A stretch of 14,578 nt of DNA from an uncultured Bacteriovorax sp. (GTDB lineage Bacteria > Bdellovibrionota > Bacteriovoracia > Bacteriovoracales > Bacteriovoracaceae), in NCBI GenBank assembly GCA_946482295.1, contig CAMLRB010000084.1, positions 1 to 14,578 on the forward strand, given 5' to 3'. Below the pieces are notes generated by a model. The model was not told where the DNA came from. It did not search any database and saw nothing but the letters and a program-made list of their open reading frames with translations. The position numbers and the translations under genes are program-made. Shown here piece by piece: positions 6,112 to 13,395 of this stretch. The number at the start of each line of letters is the position of its first letter. Within the stretch, counting starts at the first letter, position 1.

Positions 6112-8431
6112 TTTACTTGCGCGCGAGACCTTTGAATTTAATCTCGGTGAAAAAATTAACATTCTTTCTGATAAGGCCTTCCGTAAATCGAGCCAAAATG
6201 AGTTCGAAGCAGTTGGTAATGTCGTCATTACCCATTTAAAAAATTCGATCTATGGTGAAAAAGCGAAAATCAATTTCACGACGGGTGAAACCGAAGTACT
6301 AGGGAATGTTCGCTATATTGCTCCTGAACTCACACTCTACGGAACAAAACTCAATTACAACTTCCTTACTAAGCAAATTGATATTTATAATGCCCGCGTC
6401 CTCTCTGACAATTATGTGATCACCGGAAAAAAGATCACTCAAACGACTTCAAATTTCATTTTCGCAGAAGAAGCAGAATATACGACTTGTAAAGATTGTC
6501 CTGAATCGTGGAGCATCTCGGGTAAAAAGATCATTATTGAGATTGGGCAATACGTACGACTGCAGAACGCTTTCATAAAAATCAACGGCGTTATTGCAAT
6601 GTATGTTCCGTACATCATTTTCCCGATCAAACAAAATAGAGAGACAGGACTTCTCTTTCCGGCCTTAGGATTTAGTTCTGACGAAGGATTTCGTTATCAG
6701 CAGCCTTTTTTTTGGGTTATTGATGATTACCGAGACATGACCTTAACTCCCTCAACATTTGGTAACCGCGGTTTAGGGGGATCACTACAATACCGTCAAA
6801 ATATAAAAGAAAAGACTTGGCTGGAGCTTAATACACTTCAAATTAATGATCGCATTTACGAGCCCTACAAAACATCTGAAGAACTTTCTGGCAAAAAAGA
6901 GTTTAGGCATTTTAGTAATTTCGAATCGCACTACATTCACAAACAATTTGTGAATGGGCATTTTTACTTCAATGATACATCTGATCTCGATACGATTCGT
7001 GATATGAATTTTTTCTCGAAAGAGAGGATTAAAGGAACGGAAGTTGGAGGCGGTGGATTTCTTGAAACACGCAATTCGCTTTTTTCTTTAAGTGCGCAGT
7101 CTTATTACAATAAAAATTTACTTATCCAAGATCCCTCGGCCTTTGATGATCAGTATGTCCAAATTCTGCCTAAACTGACCCTTTCGAGTATTCCTTATAA
7201 TCTTATCCATTCGAGTAATCCATTTGTTAAAAATTTAACTTTAGGTTTCACAGGTGATTATACAATTTTCAAACAAAATCACAGTGCACCTTCCAATGTT
7301 ATTCGAAATGCAGAGCGCTTGAATCTTGCTCCCTATGTTGACTGGCAAATTGGGACTTTAGGTCCTGTGCTGTTTACCAATCAGACCAAATTAGATTTTC
7401 AAAGTTATCGCCTCCCAACTGAATCAGAAAAGAACTTCAGTAAAAAAGGACTCATCTTTGAAACGGAAGCTAAATTTGAATTAGAAAAAGTCTACGGTCT
7501 CGCTTACAACGAGCAGCGACCAGTAAGCTTCAATACAAACGGTGAAACGACAAAAAAAAGTGCGACGGAGAGTTCAATTGTAGGTGAACTTCCTAAAATA
7601 AATGCGACTCAGGGACAAGAGACGATGACTGTCGTCAATAACAGTTACCGGCACTCCCAAGAATTTAAACTGAAACACTATTTTCTTTCTGATCAAACTT
7701 TCAAAGGAAATACGCGCTTTAGAAATCAAATTGAAAGTGATGCCGGACAATTCGATTATCTCGATGCCATTCGAACAAAAGAACATTTATATAACCAAAC
7801 AACGGCAACAGATTCTCTTCCTTTAAGTAATACTGTTGAATTTCAATGGAATAATAGTCTCATTCAAAAAACAGCACGAAAGTTTGATCCATTCGTTGAT
7901 GGGCGATATTTAAAAGATAATTTTGATTATCGGAACATCACTTATTTTGAATTATCTCAAGGATTGGATCTTACAGTCGATTCTGATGATATTAATGAGC
8001 GCCTAACAAGACTCTATATCAATACAGGTTTGTCTCTGAACAGATTGTCTTTTTCTGTTCAAGAGTTTTATTTTCACCGTACAAAAGAACATAAATTAAC
8101 TTCAAATGTTTCATATGCTCTAGATCGTGCATCTTTGAGTTCAAAATTTACCTATAATTCATTCAACTCGGCCAGCATTCCTATCTCTAAATTGATTGGT
8201 TATGGTCTCACACTACAAATCAGTGATCTTCTTACTATAAAGAATGCGCTCGATTACGATATCGAAAGTCGCCTCATCAACTCGAGCAGTTATTCAGTAC
8301 TTTATAGCCCGCTCAACAATTGTTGGAAGCTTGAATTAAATTTTGCACGTGACTTGATTGATAAAAAATTTGGATTCCTCTTTTACATTAATTACAACAA
8401 CAACAGCTTTACTTCTATCAATGTTAGATAA
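6074..8431 (+). CDS. lptD: LPS-assembly protein LptD
   Basis: 785 residues from the GTG at 6074, the size of E. coli LptD (784), the outer-membrane barrel that inserts lipopolysaccharide at the surface with LptE. The start gives a clear signal peptide, KYSVLFFLIQTNLLA then RETF; the frame is open back to 5948, but the upstream residues overlap folC and look unlike LptD. A TTG at 6071 is an equal alternative. Residues about 25-135 form the OstA/LptA-like periplasmic domain (EAVGNVVI, LYGTKLNYNF). EYTTCKDCPESWSI (Cys139, Cys142) then leads into the barrel. NNCWKLEL (Cys750) near the C-terminus matches the position of the E. coli Cys724/725 pair, but only one Cys is present. There is no clear Shine-Dalgarno, and the 38-nt overlap with folC suggests translational coupling. 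Confidence 0.9.
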   Translation: MKYSVLFFLIQTNLLARETFEFNLGEKINILSDKAFRKSSQNEFEAVGNVVITHLKNSIYGEKAKINFTTGETEVLGNVRYIAPELTLYGTKLNYNFLTKQIDIYNARVLSDNYVITGKKITQTTSNFIFAEEAEYTTCKDCPESWSISGKKIIIEIGQYVRLQNAFIKINGVIAMYVPYIIFPIKQNRETGLLFPALGFSSDEGFRYQQPFFWVIDDYRDMTLTPSTFGNRGLGGSLQYRQNIKEKTWLELNTLQINDRIYEPYKTSEELSGKKEFRHFSNFESHYIHKQFVNGHFYFNDTSDLDTIRDMNFFSKERIKGTEVGGGGFLETRNSLFSLSAQSYYNKNLLIQDPSAFDDQYVQILPKLTLSSIPYNLIHSSNPFVKNLTLGFTGDYTIFKQNHSAPSNVIRNAERLNLAPYVDWQIGTLGPVLFTNQTKLDFQSYRLPTESEKNFSKKGLIFETEAKFELEKVYGLAYNEQRPVSFNTNGETTKKSATESSIVGELPKINATQGQETMTVVNNSYRHSQEFKLKHYFLSDQTFKGNTRFRNQIESDAGQFDYLDAIRTKEHLYNQTTATDSLPLSNTVEFQWNNSLIQKTARKFDPFVDGRYLKDNFDYRNITYFELSQGLDLTVDSDDINERLTRLYINTGLSLNRLSFSVQEFYFHRTKEHKLTSNVSYALDRASLSSKFTYNSFNSASIPISKLIGYGLTLQISDLLTIKNALDYDIESRLINSSSYSVLYSPLNNCWKLELNFARDLIDKKFGFLFYINYNNNSFTSINVR

Positions 8432-8951
8432 AATACTTATCATAGATTTTGAAGACAGCTTCACATACAACATTGCCAGTGTTCTTTACGAAGAAGTTCC
8501 CTTATGCAAAGTTGTCACTCATCAAGATTTTTTTTCACATAAGTATGATGAATGGAAAAAACAACAAGGTAGAAAAGGCATTATCCTTGGACCTGGGCCG
8601 GGCCACCCGGAAATCCATAGAAAGTATTTCCCCCAAATTAAAGATTTGATTTCCGACGAGAATATTTTTGTGATGGGGATTTGTTTAGGCCATCAGATCA
8701 TTGGTCTCATGAATGAGTTGACGGTTGGGCCGGTTCAAAATCAAGTTCATGGACAGGTTGTAGATGTTCAATTGAACGGAGAAATAAAATCTGTCCAAAG
8801 GTACAATTCATTGGGAGTTTTTGAAAATGGAGTTGAAAAAATCTCGCTTAAATGGGGAAGAGGAGTAACTTATCAATTTCATCCGGAATCAATTGGAACT
8901 GATAATTCTCTTTCATATTTTGAATCACTTTTGAATTTCATTCGTGACTAA
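8421..8951 (+). CDS. Class I glutamine amidotransferase, PabA/TrpG type
   Basis: 176 residues from the ATG at 8421, which overlaps the end of lptD by 11 nt; the extra upstream residues in the same frame lie within lptD. It would supply ammonia from glutamine to a chorismate-using partner (PabB or TrpE). Motifs: IIDFEDSFTYN (7-17, canonical IDNYDSFTYN), LGPGPGHP (56-63, oxyanion/PGPG motif), GICLGHQ with nucleophile Cys88, RYNSL (canonical RYHSL), and QFHPES with His154 and Glu156 completing the triad. PabA and TrpG cannot be separated on sequence alone. A folC gene two places upstream favours PabA; the TrpF-like gene just downstream favours TrpG ancestry. No PabB/TrpE subunit is in the window. 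Length is slightly below the usual 185-195. Confidence 0.88.
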   Translation: MLDKILIIDFEDSFTYNIASVLYEEVPLCKVVTHQDFFSHKYDEWKKQQGRKGIILGPGPGHPEIHRKYFPQIKDLISDENIFVMGICLGHQIIGLMNELTVGPVQNQVHGQVVDVQLNGEIKSVQRYNSLGVFENGVEKISLKWGRGVTYQFHPESIGTDNSLSYFESLLNFIRD

Positions 8952-8977
8952 CAGGCAAATTCTGACCAAGCCTGAAA

Positions 8978-9005
8978 AGCTCAGCTTCCTACGATAAGCT
9001 GAGTT
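8978..9005 (+). promoter_or_regulatory. RNA hairpin abutting the start codon of the TrpF-like gene
   Basis: CTCAGCTT (8980-8987) pairs perfectly with AAGCTGAG (8996-9003) around an 8-nt loop. Flanking G-U and A-U pairs extend the stem to 10 bp, so its last base is the base before the ATG at 9006. No Shine-Dalgarno is visible, because the stem occupies the place where one would sit. No T-run follows, so it is not an intrinsic terminator. Confidence 0.5.
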
Positions 9006-9680
9006 ATGGCCAATCTTCTAAAAATTGATGGAATCTATGATGCGCGAACACTGAGGTTTTTAAAAACTCATGGTGTGGCCCATTTTGGTCTCGATTTTAA
9101 TCCACGCAGTATGAATTTTATTCAAGAGTACGTTCTGCTCGAACAACTCGTACCACTGCTTTCAGAAAAAGATTTTCTTACACTTTCTTTTACACGATCT
9201 GATGATCCGATGATTGATAAAGTAATTCTTGATCTCACGAAAGCAGGAATAAAACGTGAAAATCTATCACTTGAATGTTTAGAATGGAAATCAACACCTA
9301 GTGATCGTGGTCTTCATTACTACGTCGTTTTTGATCCGCATTTAGATCGATCTCTGGTTTTATCTCCACTTTTTAGAGGATTTGTTTTTCCTTATGGCCT
9401 CTTTGCTGAAATGCAATCGTCTGGGAAACTACAAATTTTTCTTTCTCAATTTTTTAAACAATTTTCTGCGGTAACAACAGAAAAGGAATTCGTTTTAAGA
9501 GCTGAATGGTCTGATGATTTATTTCCTAGCCTTACAGACATGATGGATTTCGATCGCCTGGCCCTTCCAATTTCTTCCGAAATTGAACTTTGTTACAGAA
9601 ATGTTGACTTAAAAAAACTTGAAAAAGAATTAAATGTTCACTCACTGAAAAAATCTTTTATTCATAAGCAGGCGTTCTAG
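9006..9680 (+). CDS. TrpF-like (phosphoribosylanthranilate isomerase-like) protein lacking catalytic residues
   Basis: 224 residues. The N-terminus, LLKIDGIYDARTLRFLKTH then GLDFNPRSMNFI, matches the TrpF opening (KICGIT..., GFVFxPKSxRxI). The C-terminus, with LPISSEIE then NVDLKKLEKEL, matches the closing DVSSGVE...KD...I segment of the (beta/alpha)8 barrel. TrpF isomerises N-(5'-phosphoribosyl)anthranilate in tryptophan synthesis, but its essential residues look lost. The catalytic Cys of KICG is Asp8; the phosphate-binding SGGLxPxN region reads AEWSDDLFPS; the LLD active-site segment is VFPYGLF; and SSG is SSE. A non-catalytic or repurposed barrel is the best reading. It lies 54 bp after a PabA/TrpG-type gene, as trpF commonly neighbours trpG, and its stop overlaps the surE GTG by one base. 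The homology is from recalled family motifs and is moderately secure. Confidence 0.65.
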   Translation: MANLLKIDGIYDARTLRFLKTHGVAHFGLDFNPRSMNFIQEYVLLEQLVPLLSEKDFLTLSFTRSDDPMIDKVILDLTKAGIKRENLSLECLEWKSTPSDRGLHYYVVFDPHLDRSLVLSPLFRGFVFPYGLFAEMQSSGKLQIFLSQFFKQFSAVTTEKEFVLRAEWSDDLFPSLTDMMDFDRLALPISSEIELCYRNVDLKKLEKELNVHSLKKSFIHKQAF

Positions 9681-10507
9681 TGACAGCGAGAAGACCTACA
9701 ATTGTTCTGGTTAATGATGATGGAGTTCATGCTCCAGGAATCAACATTCTGAGAGACACATTAAAAAGTATTGCTAGAGTCGTTGTAGTGGCCCCATTAC
9801 AAGAAAGATCGACAACTGGTCATACGCTCACACTTGATCACACGATTCGAATGGAAGAGATTGCTGAAGATATTTACGGTTGTAGTGGTTTTCCTGCTGA
9901 TTGCTCACTCATGGCCCTTGGACATCTTTTTAAAAATAAAGGCGCCAAGTATGCGGGAGAAAAAATAGATCTACTTGTCTCTGGAATTAATCGTGGGGCC
10001 AATCTTGGTCAAGATGTTTTCTATTCTGGAACAGTGGCCGCTGCCCGCGAAGCAACTTTTCATGGCATTCCTTCAATTGCTGTGAGTTCGTGCATGGATT
10101 TCACATCAACCATAAAAAATAATGATTATTATTATACTGCTTCAAATTTTATCAAATCTCTTGTAGAATCAAATATATCTCAAACAATTCCGCCAATGAC
10201 ATTATTGAACGTGAACGTTCCCTGGTGTAGTGAGGCGGAGATTAAAGGCCTTAAGGTCACCAAAGTTGGACTTCGCAAGTATTCTGAAGAGATCGATGAA
10301 AGATTGGATTTCCGCGGAAGAAAGTATTACTGGATTGGTGGTGTGTATCGCGGATTTGAGTCTTATGATGACTCTGACTGTTTGGCCGTAGAACAAAAAC
10401 TGATTTCTCTCTCGCCTGTAAAGCTCGTGGATTATGGATTGCCCAATGAAGCTTTGATGAATGATCTAAAAGTCTTTTTAGATCAGATCAATCCAAGGCA
10501 AATTTAA
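9680..10507 (+). CDS. surE: 5'/3'-nucleotidase SurE
   Basis: 275 residues. SurE is a metal-dependent phosphatase that dephosphorylates nucleoside 5'/3'-monophosphates, linked to stationary-phase survival. Signature motifs: VLVNDDGVHAPGI with metal ligands Asp13-Asp14, VAPLQERSTTGHTLT with Ser44, GFPADCSLMAL, and LLVSGINRGANLGQDV followed by YSGTVAAAREATFHGIP, with a probable Asn ligand in SGIN. LLNVNVP lies further on. All expected metal-binding residues are present, so an active enzyme is likely. The GTG start overlaps the preceding stop (TAGTG) with AGG seven bases upstream. The NlpD-like gene follows after 14 bp, echoing the surE-pcm-nlpD order of enterics, here without pcm. Confidence 0.95.
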   Translation: MTARRPTIVLVNDDGVHAPGINILRDTLKSIARVVVVAPLQERSTTGHTLTLDHTIRMEEIAEDIYGCSGFPADCSLMALGHLFKNKGAKYAGEKIDLLVSGINRGANLGQDVFYSGTVAAAREATFHGIPSIAVSSCMDFTSTIKNNDYYYTASNFIKSLVESNISQTIPPMTLLNVNVPWCSEAEIKGLKVTKVGLRKYSEEIDERLDFRGRKYYWIGGVYRGFESYDDSDCLAVEQKLISLSPVKLVDYGLPNEALMNDLKVFLDQINPRQI

Positions 10508-10521
10508 GAGAATCACGGAAG

Positions 10522-11184
10522 ATGATAGCAAGAATGATTTTCAGAAAACTTTTATTTATGATTCCTCTCTTCTTTACAGTTGCATGTGCAAGTGTAAAAA
10601 GTGGTCACTATATCCAAGTTAAAAATACGGATACTCTAGATACTCTTGCAAAAGAATTTAATGTTCCAAAAGAAAAGATAGAGGCCTCTAACGAAGGTAG
10701 AGCTATCAGACCAGGTGAATGGGTTTTCATTCCCCTTAAACGCGGTCTAGTGGAGCAAGAATTTGAAACAAAAGCATTCGATCCTCATCGCTACCTTCAG
10801 TCTGGTGAATTCCTCTGGCCAGTTCCAAGTAGTAATAAAACGAGTTCAGGTTTTGGACAACGTTGGGGAAAAAACCATGAAGGGATCGACATTCCTGGAC
10901 GTGTAGGTTCTCATATTGTCGCGGCCAGCGAAGGCGTCGTTGTCTATTCTGGTGACGAGATTGGTGGTTATGGGAACATTACAGTTATTGCCCACAAAAA
11001 TGGATTTTTTACGGTCTATGCTCACGCTAAAGTTAATTTTACAAAAGCAGGGCAGAGAGTTTATCGCGGACAAGTTATAGCTCAAATTGGTATGACTGGG
11101 CGTACTTATGGGCCACACTTACATTTTGAAGTTCGTCGCAATGGCGAGGCCATCGATCCAGCTGGATTCTTAGCTATCAATTAA
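10522..11184 (+). CDS. LysM/M23 metallopeptidase, NlpD-like
   Basis: 220 residues. A hydrophobic N-terminal signal ends in FFTVAC (Cys22), an imperfect lipobox (Thr at -3), so lipidation is likely but not certain. Residues 29-72 form one LysM peptidoglycan-binding domain (YIQVKNTDTLDTLAKEF...RPGEWVFIP pattern). Residues about 96-218 form an M23/LytM domain. The zinc and catalytic residues are all present: His119 and Asp123 (NHEGIDI), His168 (YAH), His199 and His201 (HLHFE). That differs from E. coli NlpD, whose LytM domain is degenerate and works only as an amidase activator; here endopeptidase activity is plausible. GGAAG directly abuts the ATG at 10522, so Met5 (10534) is a credible alternative start. 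It closes the surE cluster and converges on the exonuclease gene with a 4-nt stop overlap. Confidence 0.88.
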   Translation: MIARMIFRKLLFMIPLFFTVACASVKSGHYIQVKNTDTLDTLAKEFNVPKEKIEASNEGRAIRPGEWVFIPLKRGLVEQEFETKAFDPHRYLQSGEFLWPVPSSNKTSSGFGQRWGKNHEGIDIPGRVGSHIVAASEGVVVYSGDEIGGYGNITVIAHKNGFFTVYAHAKVNFTKAGQRVYRGQVIAQIGMTGRTYGPHLHFEVRRNGEAIDPAGFLAIN

Positions 11185-11783
11185 TTCGATTTTTTCTCAA
11201 ACAATTCAAGAAGTTTTAGGTACATCAATGCGGTATTTTTTGCGTCTTCTAAGGCCGTGTGCTTAACATCACCCATACTTAAAAATTTCATAAGCTGAGA
11301 CCCAGATGAGCACTCTGGCGGAATAAATTTTAAGTCGATTAATGTATTTGCCGTTGAAGAGAGGTCGAGATTGCGGTGGTGAAAATATTTACGCATAAAT
11401 TCCCAGGATAAATCTCTAGTGAGGAAAGGAAGATCAATGGCACTCATTGATTTTCCAAAGAGTATAATTTTTTCATTGCGATCATTTTTAAAATAGTTTT
11501 TTACTTCTCTGCTGATGAGATATGTTTCAAGTTCATCTTTAAAGCTGTCCATGTGAAGACCTGTTACATGTGCTTTATGAATCAACATCTCATTATGTTC
11601 AATAACCCATTTATCCAGCCGAGGTTTTAAGTCTTCGAACGAAGGGCACTTGATATAAAAATTACGTGCGAGTGAATCTTCGATTTTTTTAGTTTCAGTA
11701 CAAAAAGGAACCATTCCAAATTCGATCATGTAATCGTTTTCAGCGAGTCCTGTAGCTTCAATATCAATCGACAAATAACGCAT
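11181..11783 (-). CDS. DEDDh-family 3'-5' exonuclease (DnaQ-like)
   Basis: 200 residues from the ATG at 11783. The RNase T/DnaQ exonuclease fold is shown by three motifs: ExoI SIDIEATG (Asp7, Glu9), ExoII ILFGKSMSAIDLPFL (Asp117), and ExoIII HTALEDA (His175, four residues, Asp180), giving the DEDDh class. Such enzymes remove nucleotides from 3' ends of DNA or RNA using two metal ions. The substrate cannot be read here; a stand-alone exonuclease is possible, and there is no polymerase domain. An in-frame TTG at 11795 would add four residues without a better ribosome site. It lies 56 bp downstream of the ferredoxin gene and may belong to that minus-strand cluster, although the gap could hold its own promoter. 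Confidence 0.85.
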   Translation of the reverse strand: MRYLSIDIEATGLAENDYMIEFGMVPFCTETKKIEDSLARNFYIKCPSFEDLKPRLDKWVIEHNEMLIHKAHVTGLHMDSFKDELETYLISREVKNYFKNDRNEKIILFGKSMSAIDLPFLTRDLSWEFMRKYFHHRNLDLSSTANTLIDLKFIPPECSSGSQLMKFLSMGDVKHTALEDAKNTALMYLKLLELFEKKSN

Positions 11784-11839
11784 AAGTTGAACCAATGTTA
11801 GAGTTTACACACTAGGCTATTATGGTGATTTCATCTTGT

Positions 11840-12109
11840 CTACAAATAAGAAAATGCAACGGTACAACTTGATTGGTTGATGAATAAATCACTTAATTTC
11901 AACTGGCAAGTTAAGAGAATCTTTGTATTGATCGTGGCCTTGCATTTTAAACAAACCCCATCGCCGCTGCAACTAGAGGCCACAGGAATTCCTCGTTCTT
12001 GCAAAAAGGTCATGAGATTTCGGTCCAGGTCTTTTTCTTCAACGTTCAACGTCTTGATGATTTTTTGTCCGGCCATGCCGAAGACAATTATTTGTTTTAT
12101 CGCAGGCAA
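11840..12109 (-). CDS. Compact [2Fe-2S] ferredoxin
   Basis: 89 residues. A ferredoxin-type beta-grasp domain is indicated by an opening beta-hairpin (IIVFGMAGQKIIKTL), then SSCSGDGVCLKCKA with Cys47, Cys53 and Cys56 in the C-x5-C-x2-C spacing, and LLTCQ with Cys68. In usual family members the third and fourth Cys are about 30-37 residues apart; here only 11 intervene, so a large loop is missing. A fifth Cys (82) lies near the C-terminal strand. It would carry single electrons in the cytoplasm; the partner is unknown. The start is TTG at 12109, inside the end of the lipoprotein gene, chosen because the first beta-strand lies upstream of the next Met (Met12); GAGAT lies about eight bases before it. 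Confidence 0.75.
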   Translation of the reverse strand: MPAIKQIIVFGMAGQKIIKTLNVEEKDLDRNLMTFLQERGIPVASSCSGDGVCLKCKATINTKILLTCQLKLSDLFINQSSCTVAFSYL

Positions 12110-13395
12110 GTTAATCTCGTCTGCTCTCGATCATCAACTATGAGTGACGTTCGATATCCTGATTGTTTATAAGACATACTTCCGAAAACATCTCCTAAGC
12201 TCTCAGCATGGTAAATCGGGAATTTCATGGCGAGAAAAAAATCGAGTTGAGTTTTTCTTCCACGTTTCGATTCATAGAGAATTCGATCAGGATCGTTAAG
12301 GAATAGATGGCGAGAAAATTTCAAGAGTTCATTAAGTTCGTCTGGTGTTCTCACGAGACCAACTTCGTAGGCGATAAGGTGTCGAAGATGTTGGGCCGGA
12401 CTTCTTCCTTTCGCAGAAAAAAGAGCAATGGTTCGTTCCGTATCGCTCAACTCACAAAGCGGTGAAGGAAAGGGGAGTGGACGCATTTTCATAAAAATAA
12501 AATTTTTTTCAAAGACAAGCGGTCTTTGTAAAAGTCCAGAACTTACAGCGAGAAAGATATTGTCATTTTCAATGAGTCCCATCGTGTGGATGCGACTGTT
12601 CTCAGATCCAAGAATGTCATCAGAAAGTGTTACTTCTTGGTTGATGTTCACGTTGCATTTGATAGGTATAGTTCCATTTTTTTGATTGAATGGAACTAAT
12701 TCACTTTTATCACTGGAATATTCATTCGCTTTAGTCAACGTAGGGGTGAATCTATTGACTATATTTTTAAAACTCATTCTATGAAAAGTTTCATAGCGAG
12801 TGATTGTCTCATCTCCTTTCATAAATCGGGAAGCCATGAGTTCGCTTTGAGCGAGTGATGATTTATTTCGATCAAGAAACTGTTCGAAGTCGAGGCTGAC
12901 TGGAAGTTGTTGTGGAATGGATGCATCGAGATCGTCGGCAATCATCGCCAACTTTGTTTGTCCCAAGAATTTTTGGGTAAGAGCATTCAGTCCGTAGAGA
13001 TATGAATTCTTAGTATCGTCTTCTAGATCACGTGGCCGGAAATCAAAATAGTAAGTTGTTCCCTCATAGCGAATATAAACTTGAAGCCGTGATGATGGGG
13101 AGAGTTTATCGGGACGACGATTAAGCTCCAAAAGGGCCATCATAATACCCTTTTGGATGAAAGATATTTTTCTATTAAAGACTGGTTCTATTTGTTTGTA
13201 GAACTTCTGAGTGGCTTCATCTTCACTCAGATATTGCAACCGGCTTTGTTCTGAACAAAAATTAATTTTTTTAGACTGAGCTTCTTGCGAAGATCCACTT
13301 TTTGATTCAGCAAGAGTATCAATCTTACTTGAAAAAAAACTACATGATGTAATAAGTAGGGAACTGATGATGACAAGAGCGCGAGAGGAATTCAT
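12097..13395 (-). CDS. Lipoprotein of unknown function
   Basis: 432 residues. The N-terminus is a signal peptide with a good lipobox (L-I-T-S-Cys18), followed by Ser, so an outer-membrane-bound lipoprotein is likely. The mature part starts with a Ser/Lys/Glu-rich linker and then a long mixed alpha/beta region. It contains several Cys (in FCSEQ, IKCNV, LCELS and LTCLR) and a Tyr-rich strand (YIRYEGTTYYFDF). I do not recognise a domain. The start is fixed by an ATGA overlap with the upstream small gene, suggesting coupled translation, and its end overlaps the ferredoxin start by 13 nt. It is therefore the central member of a tight three-gene unit. Whether the proteins work together cannot be told: one is exported and the ferredoxin appears cytoplasmic. 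Confidence 0.75.
   Translation of the reverse strand: MNSSRALVIISSLLITSCSFFSSKIDTLAESKSGSSQEAQSKKINFCSEQSRLQYLSEDEATQKFYKQIEPVFNRKISFIQKGIMMALLELNRRPDKLSPSSRLQVYIRYEGTTYYFDFRPRDLEDDTKNSYLYGLNALTQKFLGQTKLAMIADDLDASIPQQLPVSLDFEQFLDRNKSSLAQSELMASRFMKGDETITRYETFHRMSFKNIVNRFTPTLTKANEYSSDKSELVPFNQKNGTIPIKCNVNINQEVTLSDDILGSENSRIHTMGLIENDNIFLAVSSGLLQRPLVFEKNFIFMKMRPLPFPSPLCELSDTERTIALFSAKGRSPAQHLRHLIAYEVGLVRTPDELNELLKFSRHLFLNDPDRILYESKRGRKTQLDFFLAMKFPIYHAESLGDVFGSMSYKQSGYRTSLIVDDREQTRLTCLR

Noticed and set aside
11156..11167. 12-bp palindrome ATCCAGCTGGAT as a terminator or operator
   Set aside because: It has no loop for an RNA hairpin, is inside the NlpD-like coding region, and the nearest T-run is more than 20 bases away.
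11784..11839. Promoter for the exonuclease gene in the gap after the ferredoxin
   Set aside because: CATAAT-like and TTGTAG-like boxes exist on the minus strand, but the spacing (15 bp) or the box match is poor, so it was not annotated.
11877..12143. 88-codon plus-strand open frame
   Set aside because: It is antisense to the ferredoxin gene, whose cluster Cys pattern shows that the minus strand is the coding strand.
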